Shown here in pieces: positions 1 to 6,592 of a stretch of DNA of 13,093 nucleotides. The notes under the pieces are model-generated. The model worked only from the letters and a program-made list of their open reading frames with translations. It was not told where the DNA came from and did no database searches. Origin of the DNA: Clostridia bacterium (GTDB taxonomy: Bacteria > Bacillota > Clostridia > UMGS1883); NCBI GenBank assembly GCA_021202495.1, contig JAJQCX010000198.1, forward strand, positions 1 through 13,093, read 5' to 3'. The position numbers and the translations under genes are program-made. Every line of letters begins with the position of its first letter. The stretch's first letter is position 1.

Positions 1-436
1 TCCGATAACTTCGCGAAAAATCCAATCGTTTTTTCCTCAAAAAATTAAATGCCGGAGCGAACAGCCTCGCAATGCGCACCGGCAAAAAAAGAACGGCTTT
101 CACCAAAAGCTTCACAATCGCCTCAAATGCCGCAATCATCCACCCGAATATTCTCACCTCAAACCTTGCGAAAAGCACAATTTGCACCCCCGCCCCAATC
201 ACAAGCCCCATCAGCTCATAATATCTCATCGCCCCGAAGTTGAATTTTATCTCCGCCGCAAAAACCGCCCCAAATGCCAAAATCCAAAAAAGCACATCCA
301 AAATGTTCGCGTAAAGATAATCTCCCCTTCTTCTGCGCCGCAGCGCTCTGAAAAAGTCGAAAAGAATCACGCACATCATTCCGAGGATTATATTTATCAC
401 AAAAACCCTCGCCTGCCCCGCATCCGAAACCGTCAT
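1..436 (-). CDS. yabQ: Sporulation protein YabQ, partial (3' end outside window)
   Basis: YabQ is a multipass membrane protein of endospore formers needed for a proper spore cortex; it is made in the mother cell. The frame starts at the ATG at 436-434 and stays open to the window edge, giving 145 codons without a stop, so the C-terminus lies outside. Visible are hydrophobic segments at about residues 11-28, 44-62, 70-91 and 96-121, and a basic loop RALRRRRRGDY at residues 30-40 following FDFF, as in the family. A strong ribosome binding site, GGAGGAGGG, lies inside the end of yabP. The start codon follows the yabP stop by one base, so the two genes are almost certainly co-transcribed and translationally coupled. 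In Bacillus subtilis yabQ is followed by divIC; that position is off the window. Identification rests on topology, motif and adjacency to yabP. Confidence 0.85.
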   Translation of the reverse strand, partial: MTVSDAGQARVFVINIILGMMCVILFDFFRALRRRRRGDYLYANILDVLFWILAFGAVFAAEIKFNFGAMRYYELMGLVIGAGVQIVLFARFEVRIFGWMIAAFEAIVKLLVKAVLFLPVRIARLFAPAFNFLRKKRLDFSRSYR

Positions 437-437
437 C

Positions 438-707
438 TTATTTCAAAACCCTCCTCCAAAATCCCTCGCTTTTCTCCTTTTCGTGATTTGAATATGTAAC
501 GCTGTCAATCCTCTCACCCGTCACCTCTGCCTCCCCGCTCTCAACCGAAAGCGCGTCCACGTGCAGCCCCTTTCCCTTTATCGTCAGCATAGCCCCGTCA
601 ACACGCATAACAACGCCCGCCTCGTCAAATTCGCACACCTCGTTCACTGCGCTGACCGCAATTTTCCTCCTGTCCTCCATCACAACACTGTGCGCCCTGT
701 TCTCCAT
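438..707 (-). CDS. yabP: Sporulation protein YabP
   Basis: YabP is a small protein of the YabP/YqfC family, required for efficient sporulation in B. subtilis and expressed in the mother cell under sigma-E. The 89-residue product carries the family pattern: HSVVMEDRRKIAVSAV near the N-terminus, a central FDEAGVVMRVDGAMLTIKGKGL segment read in two overlapping pieces, and a VESGEAEVTGERIDSVTYS strand region, consistent with an all-beta fold. Two in-frame ATGs are possible, at 713 and 707. I chose 707 because GAGGA sits six bases before it but directly abuts the first ATG. The gene is followed after one base by yabQ. In B. subtilis an S4-domain gene (yabO) precedes yabP; here uvrA does instead, separated by a terminator and a candidate sigma-E promoter. 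Confidence 0.88.
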   Translation of the reverse strand: MENRAHSVVMEDRRKIAVSAVNEVCEFDEAGVVMRVDGAMLTIKGKGLHVDALSVESGEAEVTGERIDSVTYSNHEKEKSEGFWRRVLK

Positions 708-724
708 CCTCATTCCTCACAATC

Positions 725-788
725 AAAAAAAATTTCTTCCGTGACACGGGAAGCACCGCTTCCTTAATATTTTATGCACGGAAGAAAT
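725..788 (-). terminator. Intrinsic terminator of uvrA
   Basis: A perfect 12-bp inverted repeat (ATTTCTTCCGTG at 732-743, its complement at 777-788) encloses a second perfect hairpin (GGAAGC-ACC-GCTTCC at 749-763). On the minus strand the right arm runs straight into eight T residues (732-725). It begins about 16 bases after the uvrA stop, so it ends the uvrBA message. The T tract ends only about 17 bases before the chosen yabP start. Confidence 0.85.
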
Positions 789-797
789 CTGTTATTA
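769..797 (-). promoter_or_regulatory. Candidate sigma-E promoter for yabPQ
   Basis: On the minus strand, CATAAAAT (776-769) fits the sigma-E -10 consensus CATAcAnT at seven of eight positions. TAATAAC (797-791), 14 bases upstream, fits the -35 KMATATT at five of seven. The predicted start near 762 leaves about 55 bases to the yabP ATG. The family knowledge that yabP is sigma-E dependent supports the match. The -10 and spacer overlap the upstream arm of the uvrA terminator. Prediction from sequence only. Confidence 0.55.
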
Positions 798-804
798 CTC
801 TATG

Positions 805-3645
805 TTATTTATTTAATATGTTCTTCAAAAACTGCCCCGTATACGACTTTTCGCACTGCGCCACCTCTTCCGGCGTTCCGCAGGCTACTATTCTGCCTCC
901 CGCGTTTCCGCCCTCGGGACCCAAATCGATAATGTGGTCGGCGCACTTTATCACGTCAAGATTGTGCTCAATCACAACAATCGTATTTCCCGCGTCGACA
1001 AGCTTGTCGAGCATTTTTATCAGCCTGTCAACGTCCGCCGTATGCAGTCCCGTCGTCGGCTCGTCCAGGATGTACAGCGTTTTCCCCGTCGGACGCCTCG
1101 AAAGCTCTGTCGCAAGCTTCACTCTCTGCGCCTCGCCGCCCGAAAGCGTCGTCGAAGGCTGCCCAATCTTGATATATCCCAGCCCCACCTCGTTCAGAAC
1201 GTCGAGCTTGCGCTTTATCTTCGGTATGCTCTCGAAAAATTCCACGCCCTCCTCGACCGTCATGTCGAGTATGTCCGAAATGCTCTTGCCCTTGAACTTT
1301 ACTTCAAGCGTCTCGCGGTTATATCTTTTCCCCTTGCAGACCTCGCACGGCACATAAACGTCCGGCAAAAAGTGCATCTCTATCTTCAAAATGCCGTCGC
1401 CGCCGCACGCCTCGCATCTTCCGCCGCGCACGTTAAAGCTGAAGCGTCCCGCATCGTACCCTCTCGCCTTCGCATCGGGCGTCGTCGCAAAAAGCTCGCG
1501 TATGTCGCCGAACACTCCCGTATATGTCGCGGGGTTCGAGCGCGGCGTTCTGCCAATCGGCGACTGGTCGATTGCTATTACTTTATCAAGGTTTTTCAGC
1601 CCCTCCATGCCCTTGTGCTTTCCCGCAACGGTGTGCGCTCGGTTGAGCTCATACGCCAATCGGTTATACAAAACTTCGTTCACGAGCGAGCTTTTCCCGC
1701 TGCCCGAAACGCCCGTCACGCACACAAATTTTCCGAGCGGAATTGTGACGTCTATGTTTTTCAAATTGTTCTCCGCCGCGCCTTTTATCACAAGCGTCTT
1801 TCCGTTGCCCTCGCGCCGCGTCTTCGGCACGGGTATTTCCAATCTCCCCGAAAGGTACGCCCCCGTGAGCGAATTTTCATTCGCCATGATTTCCTCCGCC
1901 GTGCCTTCGGCGACAATTTCGCCTCCGTGTACGCCCGCGCGCGGTCCCACGTCAACAATGTAATCCGCCTCGCGCATCGTCTCTTCGTCGTGCTCAACAA
2001 CGATCAGCGTGTTTCCCAAATCGCGCAGATTTTTCAGCGACTCGATCAGCTTGGCGTTGTCCCTCTGATGCAATCCTATGCTCGGCTCGTCCAAAATATA
2101 CATAACTCCCACAAGTCCCGAGCCTATCTGTGTCGCAAGCCGTATTCTCTGCGCCTCGCCGCCCGAAAGCGTGCCCGCCGAGCGCGTCAGCGTGAGATAT
2201 TCAAGCCCCACGTTTTTCAAAAAGTCCAGCCTTGCCGAAATTTCTTTCAATATCTGCCCAGCAATGCTGTTTTGCATCTCGCTCAGTTGCGCGGGCAGAG
2301 TGCGCACAAATTCCGCCTCGTCGCTTATCGCCATGTCGCAAAATTCGTAAATATTTTTCTCTCCCACCGTCACGGCAAGCGTCTCATTTTTCAGCCTCTT
2401 TCCCTTGCAGGCATTGCACGGAATTTCGCGCATCAGCCCCTCGATGTCGTTTTTCAGCCATTCTGAATTTGTCGAATCGTAGCGCCGCTGCAAATTGTTT
2501 ACCAAGCCCTCAAATTCTATCTTTCTCTTTCTCACCGTGCCGTTTTCGCTCACAAATTCCGCGTCTATCTTTTCGCCCTTCGTGCCATAGAGTATTATCT
2601 CTATGACCTCCCTCGGCAAGTTCTTCACCGGCGTATTCAAGCTGAATCCGTATTTGTCCGCCAGCGCCTTATATACAGCGTTCGCAACCGATGTATCCTT
2701 GTCCGCGGCACGCCAGCCGCTGACCGCAAACGCCCCCTCCAAAATAGAGAGCTCCTCGCTCACCAAAACAAGCCGCGGGTCTATCTTTTTCAAAACGCCG
2801 AGCCCCGAGCAAACCGGGCACGCCCCGAACGGGCTGTTGAACGAAAACGTCCTCGGCGAAAAATCCTCAATGCTTATTCCGCAGTCCGGGCAGGCGTAAT
2901 TTTGCGAATACAAAAGCTCCTCCTCATCCGTCAAAACGAGAACAATTCCTTTCGCCAAATGCAGCGCCAGCTCCAACGACTGCGTGAGGCGGCTTCGTAT
3001 CTCCTCTTTCACAATCAGCCTGTCCACGACAATTTCAATGCTGTGCCGCTTCTGCTTTTCAAGGGTTATCCCCTCCGACAGCTCATACATTATCCCGTCC
3101 GCTCTCACGCGCACAAATCCGCTCTTTTTCGCGTTTTCGAGGATTTTCGTATGCTCGCCCTTTTTCGCCCGCACAACAGGCGCCAAAATCTGAATTCTCG
3201 TCCGCTCCGGCAGCTTCATCACCGAATCCACAATCTGATCTATCGTCTGCTTTTCAATCTTCTTTCCACACTTTGGGCAGTGCGGCGTGCCCACTCTCGC
3301 GTATAAAAGCCTCAGATAATCGTAAATCTCCGTCACCGTGCCGACCGTCGAACGCGGGTTCTTGCTCGTCGTCTTTTGGTCTATGCAAATCGCCGGTGAA
3401 AGCCCCTCGATGTTGTCAACGTCGGGCTTGTCCATTCTCCCCAAAAACATTCGCGCGTATGACGACAGCGACTCGACATATCTTCTCTGCCCCTCGGCGA
3501 ATATCGTGTCAAACGCCAGCGACGTCTTACCCGACCCCGACACCCCCGTAAAAACGATAAGCTTGTTTCTCGGCAGCTTCACCGTCACATTCTTCAAATT
3601 GTTCTCTCGCGCGCCCTCTACCAATATATATCCGTTGTTGTTCAT
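805..3645 (-). CDS. uvrA: UvrABC system protein A (excinuclease ATPase subunit)
   Basis: UvrA is the damage-sensing ATPase of bacterial nucleotide excision repair. It dimerises, finds distorted DNA, loads UvrB and leaves before UvrC cuts. The 946-residue product has the usual length and all key parts: Walker A GVSGSGKT at 34-41; a CPKC pair at 123-126; zinc module C252, C255, C276, C279; ABC signature LSGGEAQR at 493-500 with Walker B YILDEPS at 516-522; second Walker A GVSGSGKS at 645-652; second zinc module C744, C747, C767, C770; second signature at 834-841; Walker B LYILDEPTT at 857-865. Both ATP sites and both zinc modules look intact. The ATG at 3645 follows GGGGTGAA, a moderate ribosome binding site. 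uvrB lies 128 bp upstream on the same strand with no clear promoter between, so uvrA is probably expressed from the SOS promoter of uvrB. A strong terminator follows. Confidence 0.98.
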   Translation of the reverse strand: MNNNGYILVEGARENNLKNVTVKLPRNKLIVFTGVSGSGKTSLAFDTIFAEGQRRYVESLSSYARMFLGRMDKPDVDNIEGLSPAICIDQKTTSKNPRSTVGTVTEIYDYLRLLYARVGTPHCPKCGKKIEKQTIDQIVDSVMKLPERTRIQILAPVVRAKKGEHTKILENAKKSGFVRVRADGIMYELSEGITLEKQKRHSIEIVVDRLIVKEEIRSRLTQSLELALHLAKGIVLVLTDEEELLYSQNYACPDCGISIEDFSPRTFSFNSPFGACPVCSGLGVLKKIDPRLVLVSEELSILEGAFAVSGWRAADKDTSVANAVYKALADKYGFSLNTPVKNLPREVIEIILYGTKGEKIDAEFVSENGTVRKRKIEFEGLVNNLQRRYDSTNSEWLKNDIEGLMREIPCNACKGKRLKNETLAVTVGEKNIYEFCDMAISDEAEFVRTLPAQLSEMQNSIAGQILKEISARLDFLKNVGLEYLTLTRSAGTLSGGEAQRIRLATQIGSGLVGVMYILDEPSIGLHQRDNAKLIESLKNLRDLGNTLIVVEHDEETMREADYIVDVGPRAGVHGGEIVAEGTAEEIMANENSLTGAYLSGRLEIPVPKTRREGNGKTLVIKGAAENNLKNIDVTIPLGKFVCVTGVSGSGKSSLVNEVLYNRLAYELNRAHTVAGKHKGMEGLKNLDKVIAIDQSPIGRTPRSNPATYTGVFGDIRELFATTPDAKARGYDAGRFSFNVRGGRCEACGGDGILKIEMHFLPDVYVPCEVCKGKRYNRETLEVKFKGKSISDILDMTVEEGVEFFESIPKIKRKLDVLNEVGLGYIKIGQPSTTLSGGEAQRVKLATELSRRPTGKTLYILDEPTTGLHTADVDRLIKMLDKLVDAGNTIVVIEHNLDVIKCADHIIDLGPEGGNAGGRIVACGTPEEVAQCEKSYTGQFLKNILNK

Positions 3646-3670
3646 TACACTTCACCCCATACTAATCTCT

Positions 3671-3777
3671 ATAACGTGGAAAAGAAGCAAGCAGATTGCC
3701 ATTATTCTGAGCGCCGACGTATGCAGATACTTCAAGCGAGGAATAATGGTGAGATGTCTGCCTTTTTTTCACGTTAT
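3671..3777. repeat. 107-bp imperfect palindrome in the uvrB-uvrA gap
   Basis: The arms pair in four blocks: ATAACGTG (3671-3678) with CACGTTAT (3770-3777); AAAAG (3680-3684) with CTTTT (3762-3766); GCAGA (3691-3695) with TCTGC (3757-3761); CCATTATT (3699-3706) with AATAATGG (3742-3749). A small central hairpin GTAT-GCAG-ATAC sits at 3719-3730. That is 26 paired bases plus the centre. The outer arm contains the uvrB stop codon (3774-3776). There is no T run after it in the direction of transcription, so it is not a normal terminator. It could be an intercistronic RNA structure tuning the uvrB/uvrA ratio, or a small terminal-inverted-repeat element; I see no clear target duplication. Confidence 0.7.
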
Positions 3778-5717
3778 CCTTCGCGCTGTAATTTCCTGAT
3801 TCTATCCCTTATCCTCGCCGCGTCTTCAAACCGCAGCTCTTCCGCCGCCTTCATCATTTCAATCCGCAGCTTTTCAATAACCGCCTTGTTGTCCTTTTCC
3901 TTTTTTTCCTCTTTATCCTCATGCACTGCGGCAATCGTGTCCGCCACCGCCTTTTTAATTCCCTTTGGCGTTATGTTGTGTGCTCTGTTATATTCGGACT
4001 GTATCTTTCTTCTTCGCTCCGTCTCGTCAATCGCCCGCTTCATCGAATCCGTGATAGTATCCGCGTACATTATTACCTCGCCGCCGACGTTTCGCGCCGC
4101 GCGCCCCACCGTCTGAATGAGCGACGTTTCGCTTCGCAAAAAGCCCTCCTTGTCCGCGTCAAGTATCGCCACAAGCGACACCTCCGGCAGGTCAAGCCCT
4201 TCTCGCAGCAAATTTATGCCCACCAAAACGTCGAACACCCCGAGCCGCAAATCTCTTATTATCTCCATTCTTTCAAGCGTCTCGACGTCGGAGTGCATAT
4301 ATCTCACCTTAACGCCCATCGATGCGATAAAATCGGTCAAATCCTCCGCCATTTTCTTCGTCAGCGTCGTCACAAGCACTCTTTCGTTTCTCTCGATGCG
4401 CTTGTATATCTCGCCCAGCAAATCGTCAACCTGCCCCGTCACGGGCTTCACCGTTATCTTCGGGTCAATCAACCCCGTCGGACGAATGAGCTGCTCGGCA
4501 ATGCCTGAGCTGTGCTCCTTTTCATACTGCGCCGGCGTCGCGCTCACAAAAATAACCTGGTTTATCTTCTTTTCAAATTCATTGAACGTCAGCGGTCTGT
4601 TGTCAAACGCCGACGGCAGCCGGAATCCGTATTCGACAAGACTTTCCTTTCGGCTCCTGTCTCCCGCGTACATCGCTCTCACCTGCGGAATTGTCACATG
4701 GCTCTCGTCCACCACAAGCAGAAAATCATCCGGAAAATAATCCATCAGCGTATACGGCGCACTCCCCGCGCTCCGCCCGCTCATGTGCCGCGAATAATTT
4801 TCTATCCCCGAACAATACCCAATCTCCCGCATCATTTCAATGTCGTAATTAGTCCGCTCCTCAAGCCTCTGCACTTCGAGCAGCTTATCCTGACTTCTGA
4901 AATACGCCAGCCTTTCGTCAAGCTCCTCCTGTATCGACACTATCGCCTTTTCCCGCTTCTCCTTCGTCGTCACATAGTGCGACGCGGGATATATCCCGAT
5001 GTGGTCGCGCAGCCCCACAATTTCGCCCGTCAGCGTGTCAATCTCGGAAATTCTGTCAATCTCGTCGCCGAAAAACTCAATCCGCACCGCGCTCTCGCCG
5101 CTGCTTGACGGAAAGATTTCCAGCACGTCGCCCCGCACTCTGAACTTGCCTCTTATAAAATTTATGTCGTTTCGCTCATACTGCATTTCAATGAGCCGCC
5201 TTATCACCTCGTCACGGTCGATAACCATCCCCGGTCTCAGTGAAATAACCATCGTGCTGTAATCCTCCGGGTCGCCCAAACCGTATATGCAGCTCACCGA
5301 CGCCACGACAATCACATCCCGCCGCTCAAACAGCGCCATCGTCGCGCTGTGGCGCAGCTTGTCAATCTCATCGTTCTGCTGCGCGTCCTTTTCAATGTAT
5401 GTGTCGCTCGCGTAAATGTACGCCTCCGGCTGATAATAATCGTAATAGCTCACAAAATACTCCACCGCGTTCTCCGGGAAAAACTCCTTGAATTCGCTGC
5501 AAAGCTGCGCCGCCAGTGTCTTATTGTGTGCCAAGATAAGCGTCGGCTTATTCACCTTTTCAATCACGTTCGCAATCGTGAACGTCTTTCCCGACCCCGT
5601 CACGCCGAGCAAAATCTGCCCCTTTTCGCCGTTTTTAACCCCTTCTGCCAAGCTCTCAATAGCCTCCGGCTGATCCCCCGACGGCTTGTACGGCGAATGC
5701 AACACAAAACGCTCCAT
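3774..5717 (-). CDS. uvrB: UvrABC system protein B (excinuclease helicase subunit)
   Basis: UvrB receives damaged DNA from UvrA, verifies the lesion by inserting a beta-hairpin between the strands, and recruits UvrC. The 647-residue product is full length. Visible are Walker A GVTGSGKT at 38-45; the tyrosine-rich beta-hairpin YFVSYYDYYQPEAY at 87-100; DESH (helicase motif II) at 337-340; VSATP (motif III) at 391-395; GINLLREGLDLPEV around 500-513; QTVGRAARN (motif VI) at 535-543; and a C-terminal UVR coiled-coil domain at about 612-646, the UvrC contact. The ATG at 5717 follows AAAGGGG about nine bases upstream. It is the first gene of uvrB-uvrA, the order known from B. subtilis, and is preceded by a consensus promoter and a LexA box. 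Confidence 0.98.
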   Translation of the reverse strand: MERFVLHSPYKPSGDQPEAIESLAEGVKNGEKGQILLGVTGSGKTFTIANVIEKVNKPTLILAHNKTLAAQLCSEFKEFFPENAVEYFVSYYDYYQPEAYIYASDTYIEKDAQQNDEIDKLRHSATMALFERRDVIVVASVSCIYGLGDPEDYSTMVISLRPGMVIDRDEVIRRLIEMQYERNDINFIRGKFRVRGDVLEIFPSSSGESAVRIEFFGDEIDRISEIDTLTGEIVGLRDHIGIYPASHYVTTKEKREKAIVSIQEELDERLAYFRSQDKLLEVQRLEERTNYDIEMMREIGYCSGIENYSRHMSGRSAGSAPYTLMDYFPDDFLLVVDESHVTIPQVRAMYAGDRSRKESLVEYGFRLPSAFDNRPLTFNEFEKKINQVIFVSATPAQYEKEHSSGIAEQLIRPTGLIDPKITVKPVTGQVDDLLGEIYKRIERNERVLVTTLTKKMAEDLTDFIASMGVKVRYMHSDVETLERMEIIRDLRLGVFDVLVGINLLREGLDLPEVSLVAILDADKEGFLRSETSLIQTVGRAARNVGGEVIMYADTITDSMKRAIDETERRRKIQSEYNRAHNITPKGIKKAVADTIAAVHEDKEEKKEKDNKAVIEKLRIEMMKAAEELRFEDAARIRDRIRKLQREG

Positions 5718-5740
5718 ATTAACCCGCCCCTTTCATCTTG

Positions 5741-5754
5741 CGAACATTTGTTCT
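5741..5754. promoter_or_regulatory. LexA operator (SOS box) of uvrBA
   Basis: CGAACATTTGTTCT contains GAAC-ATTT-GTTC, a near-perfect copy of the Gram-positive LexA box (CGAACnnnnGTTCG). Only the last base of the right half and one base of the central AT-rich spacer break the dyad. It lies just downstream of the -10, over the predicted transcription start, where LexA binding would block initiation. uvrB is a known SOS gene in B. subtilis, which fits. Confidence 0.93.
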
Positions 5755-5757
5755 AAT

Positions 5758-5786
5758 ATTATACCCTCTTCCCCCGAAATTGTCAA
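5758..5786 (-). promoter_or_regulatory. Consensus sigma-A promoter of uvrBA
   Basis: On the minus strand TTGACA (5786-5781) and TATAAT (5763-5758) are both perfect consensus hexamers with the ideal 17-bp spacer. The predicted start is near 5751, inside the LexA box. Such a strong promoter paired with an operator fits a gene kept off until LexA is cleaved. Confidence 0.93.
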
Positions 5787-5816
5787 TCCGTTTCAATTCG
5801 TTTTTTAAAATTCAAA

Positions 5817-5842
5817 GGAGCAGCCCATTTTTTGACTGCTCC
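5817..5842 (-). terminator. Terminator of the DUF4160-DUF2442 module
   Basis: GGAGCAG (5817-5823) and CTGCTCC (5836-5842) form a perfect 7-bp stem around a 12-base loop, starting about 15 bases after the DUF2442 stop. On the minus strand the stem is followed by TTTGAATTTT, a fairly weak U-rich tail. It lies about 30 bases upstream of the uvrB -35, insulating the repair operon from the module. Confidence 0.7.
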
Positions 5843-5857
5843 CAAATTCTTTTCTTT

Positions 5858-6109
5858 TTAACTTTCTTCCTCCGCTTTCCCGCTGTTATAATACAGCTCA
5901 TCCGGGCAAATATCTTGCCCATCAGGCCAAACAACCGTAAATCCGTCCGTTTTCACCGTATTAAAATAGCTTGTCTCCTTCAATTCGCCGTACCAATTCC
6001 CCCTTATATACGGCTTCACATCAAATTTTTTCTCTTCTCCGTTATCAAAGCGTACCATCAAGCAATAATTCTCCAACGCCTTAACCTCAACCGCCGTCGG
6101 TCTTAACAT
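5858..6109 (-). CDS. DUF2442 domain protein
   Basis: This 83-residue protein matches the DUF2442 pattern: an N-terminal strand VKALENYCLMVRFDNGEEKKFDVKPY read across residues 9-34, then a W-Y-x-E-L segment, a YFNTVKTDGFTVVWPDG core (residues 48-64) and the closing DICPDELY. No function is firmly known for the family. The ATG at 6109 has AGGAGG eight bases upstream, and only 13 bp separate it from the upstream DUF4160 gene, so the two form an operon. DUF4160 and DUF2442 genes are commonly neighbours or fused in bacteria, which suggests that the products act together. The pair has been thought of as toxin-antitoxin-like, but that is inference and nothing in the sequence shows toxicity. The DNA looks more AT-rich and irregular in codon use than uvrB or GH127, compatible with acquisition. 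Confidence 0.87.
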   Translation of the reverse strand: MLRPTAVEVKALENYCLMVRFDNGEEKKFDVKPYIRGNWYGELKETSYFNTVKTDGFTVVWPDGQDICPDELYYNSGKAEEES

Positions 6110-6122
6110 ATTCCCCGCCTCC

Positions 6123-6389
6123 TCACTTTAACGGATCTATTTTAAAATATCCCTCTCCCTCGCTCAACAACTGCCAATTTGCGTTCAATTCATCCTCATG
6201 CAGCGCTGCCCAAGCTGTCAATAACTTTAATTGCTTCGACGGGAATTTTCCTTCAAGCACTTCTCCGCTTGTAGTCATTACTATTTCATATTCTCCATAT
6301 GTCGCATGCAAATGAGCCTTATTATGTCTCCCTCCCTTTTCGCTTTGCATCCTGATAATAATTCCGTAAAACATTGATAATATTGGCAC
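6123..6389 (-). CDS. DUF4160 domain protein
   Basis: This 88-residue protein carries the DUF4160 signature: PILSMFYGIIIRM at the N-terminus, then HNKAHLHATYGEYE (residues 22-35, the family H-x-H-A-x-YGEYE motif), an EGKFPSKQLKLLTAWAALHEDEL helix read across residues 45-67, and NW. The start is a GTG at 6389-6387, supported by AAAAGGAG nine bases before it; the nearby ATG is out of frame. The protein is the first gene of a two-gene unit with DUF2442. The conserved histidines could bind metal or form an active site, but no activity is established. The gene has its own promoter with palindromes over the -35, a layout typical of small autoregulated modules. Family identification is firm; function is unknown. 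Confidence 0.88.
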   Translation of the reverse strand: MPILSMFYGIIIRMQSEKGGRHNKAHLHATYGEYEIVMTTSGEVLEGKFPSKQLKLLTAWAALHEDELNANWQLLSEGEGYFKIDPLK

Positions 6390-6459
6390 TCTTCATTTCT
6401 CCTTTTCGGCAATTCACACTTTTATTCTAATCATTAGCATAGCAAATCTTTATGTTTTT

Positions 6460-6488
6460 ATTATATACCGCCATTCATCACTTCACAA
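6460..6488 (-). promoter_or_regulatory. Promoter of the DUF4160-DUF2442 module
   Basis: On the minus strand TATAAT (6465-6460) lies 17 bp downstream of TTGTGA (6488-6483), a four-of-six match to TTGACA. The predicted start near 6453 gives a leader of about 65 bases before the GTG start. The -35 lies inside a short palindrome. Confidence 0.7.
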
Positions 6489-6504
6489 GTGTACAAATTG
6501 CACA
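6479..6504. promoter_or_regulatory. Two abutting palindromes over and upstream of the module -35
   Basis: CACTT-CAC-AAGTG (6479-6491) covers the -35. It overlaps by two bases a 15-bp near-palindrome at 6490-6504, TGTACAAATTGCACA, which pairs as TGTRCAA-W-TTGYACA. A further inverted half-site, TTTGTAC (6521-6527), mirrors GTACAAA at 6491-6497. The position suggests operator sites for a repressor. The ligand protein is unknown; no obvious DNA-binding gene is in the module itself. Confidence 0.4.
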
Positions 6505-6553
6505 AAACACTTTTAAATCTTTTGTACCATTTTCCGAGTATCTTTAAAACACA

Positions 6554-6584
6554 CCGGGAAAGCGTTTTACCTCCGCTTTCCCGG
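6554..6584 (-). terminator. Terminator of the GH127 gene
   Basis: CCGGGAAAGCG (6554-6564) and CGCTTTCCCGG (6574-6584) form a perfect 11-bp GC-rich stem around a 9-base loop, beginning 8 bases after the stop codon of the GH127 gene. On the minus strand TGTGTTTTAAAG follows, a short interrupted T tract. Confidence 0.85.
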
Positions 6585-6592
6585 CACAATTC

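Noticed and set aside
49..499. Plus-strand frames at the left edge
   Set aside because: Low-complexity translations opposite yabQ and yabP; the minus-strand frame gives a hydrophobic protein with a strong ribosome binding site and yabP adjacency.
934..2466. Long 510-codon plus-strand frame antisense to uvrA
   Set aside because: It lies fully inside a textbook uvrA, has an arginine/histidine/leucine-rich translation typical of an antisense shadow caused by the codon bias of uvrA, and shows no ribosome binding site or domain.
5741..5754. GAAC-N4-GTTC as a terminator hairpin or chance dyad
   Set aside because: The exact fit to the Gram-positive LexA box and its place at the start of a known SOS gene make an operator much more likely.
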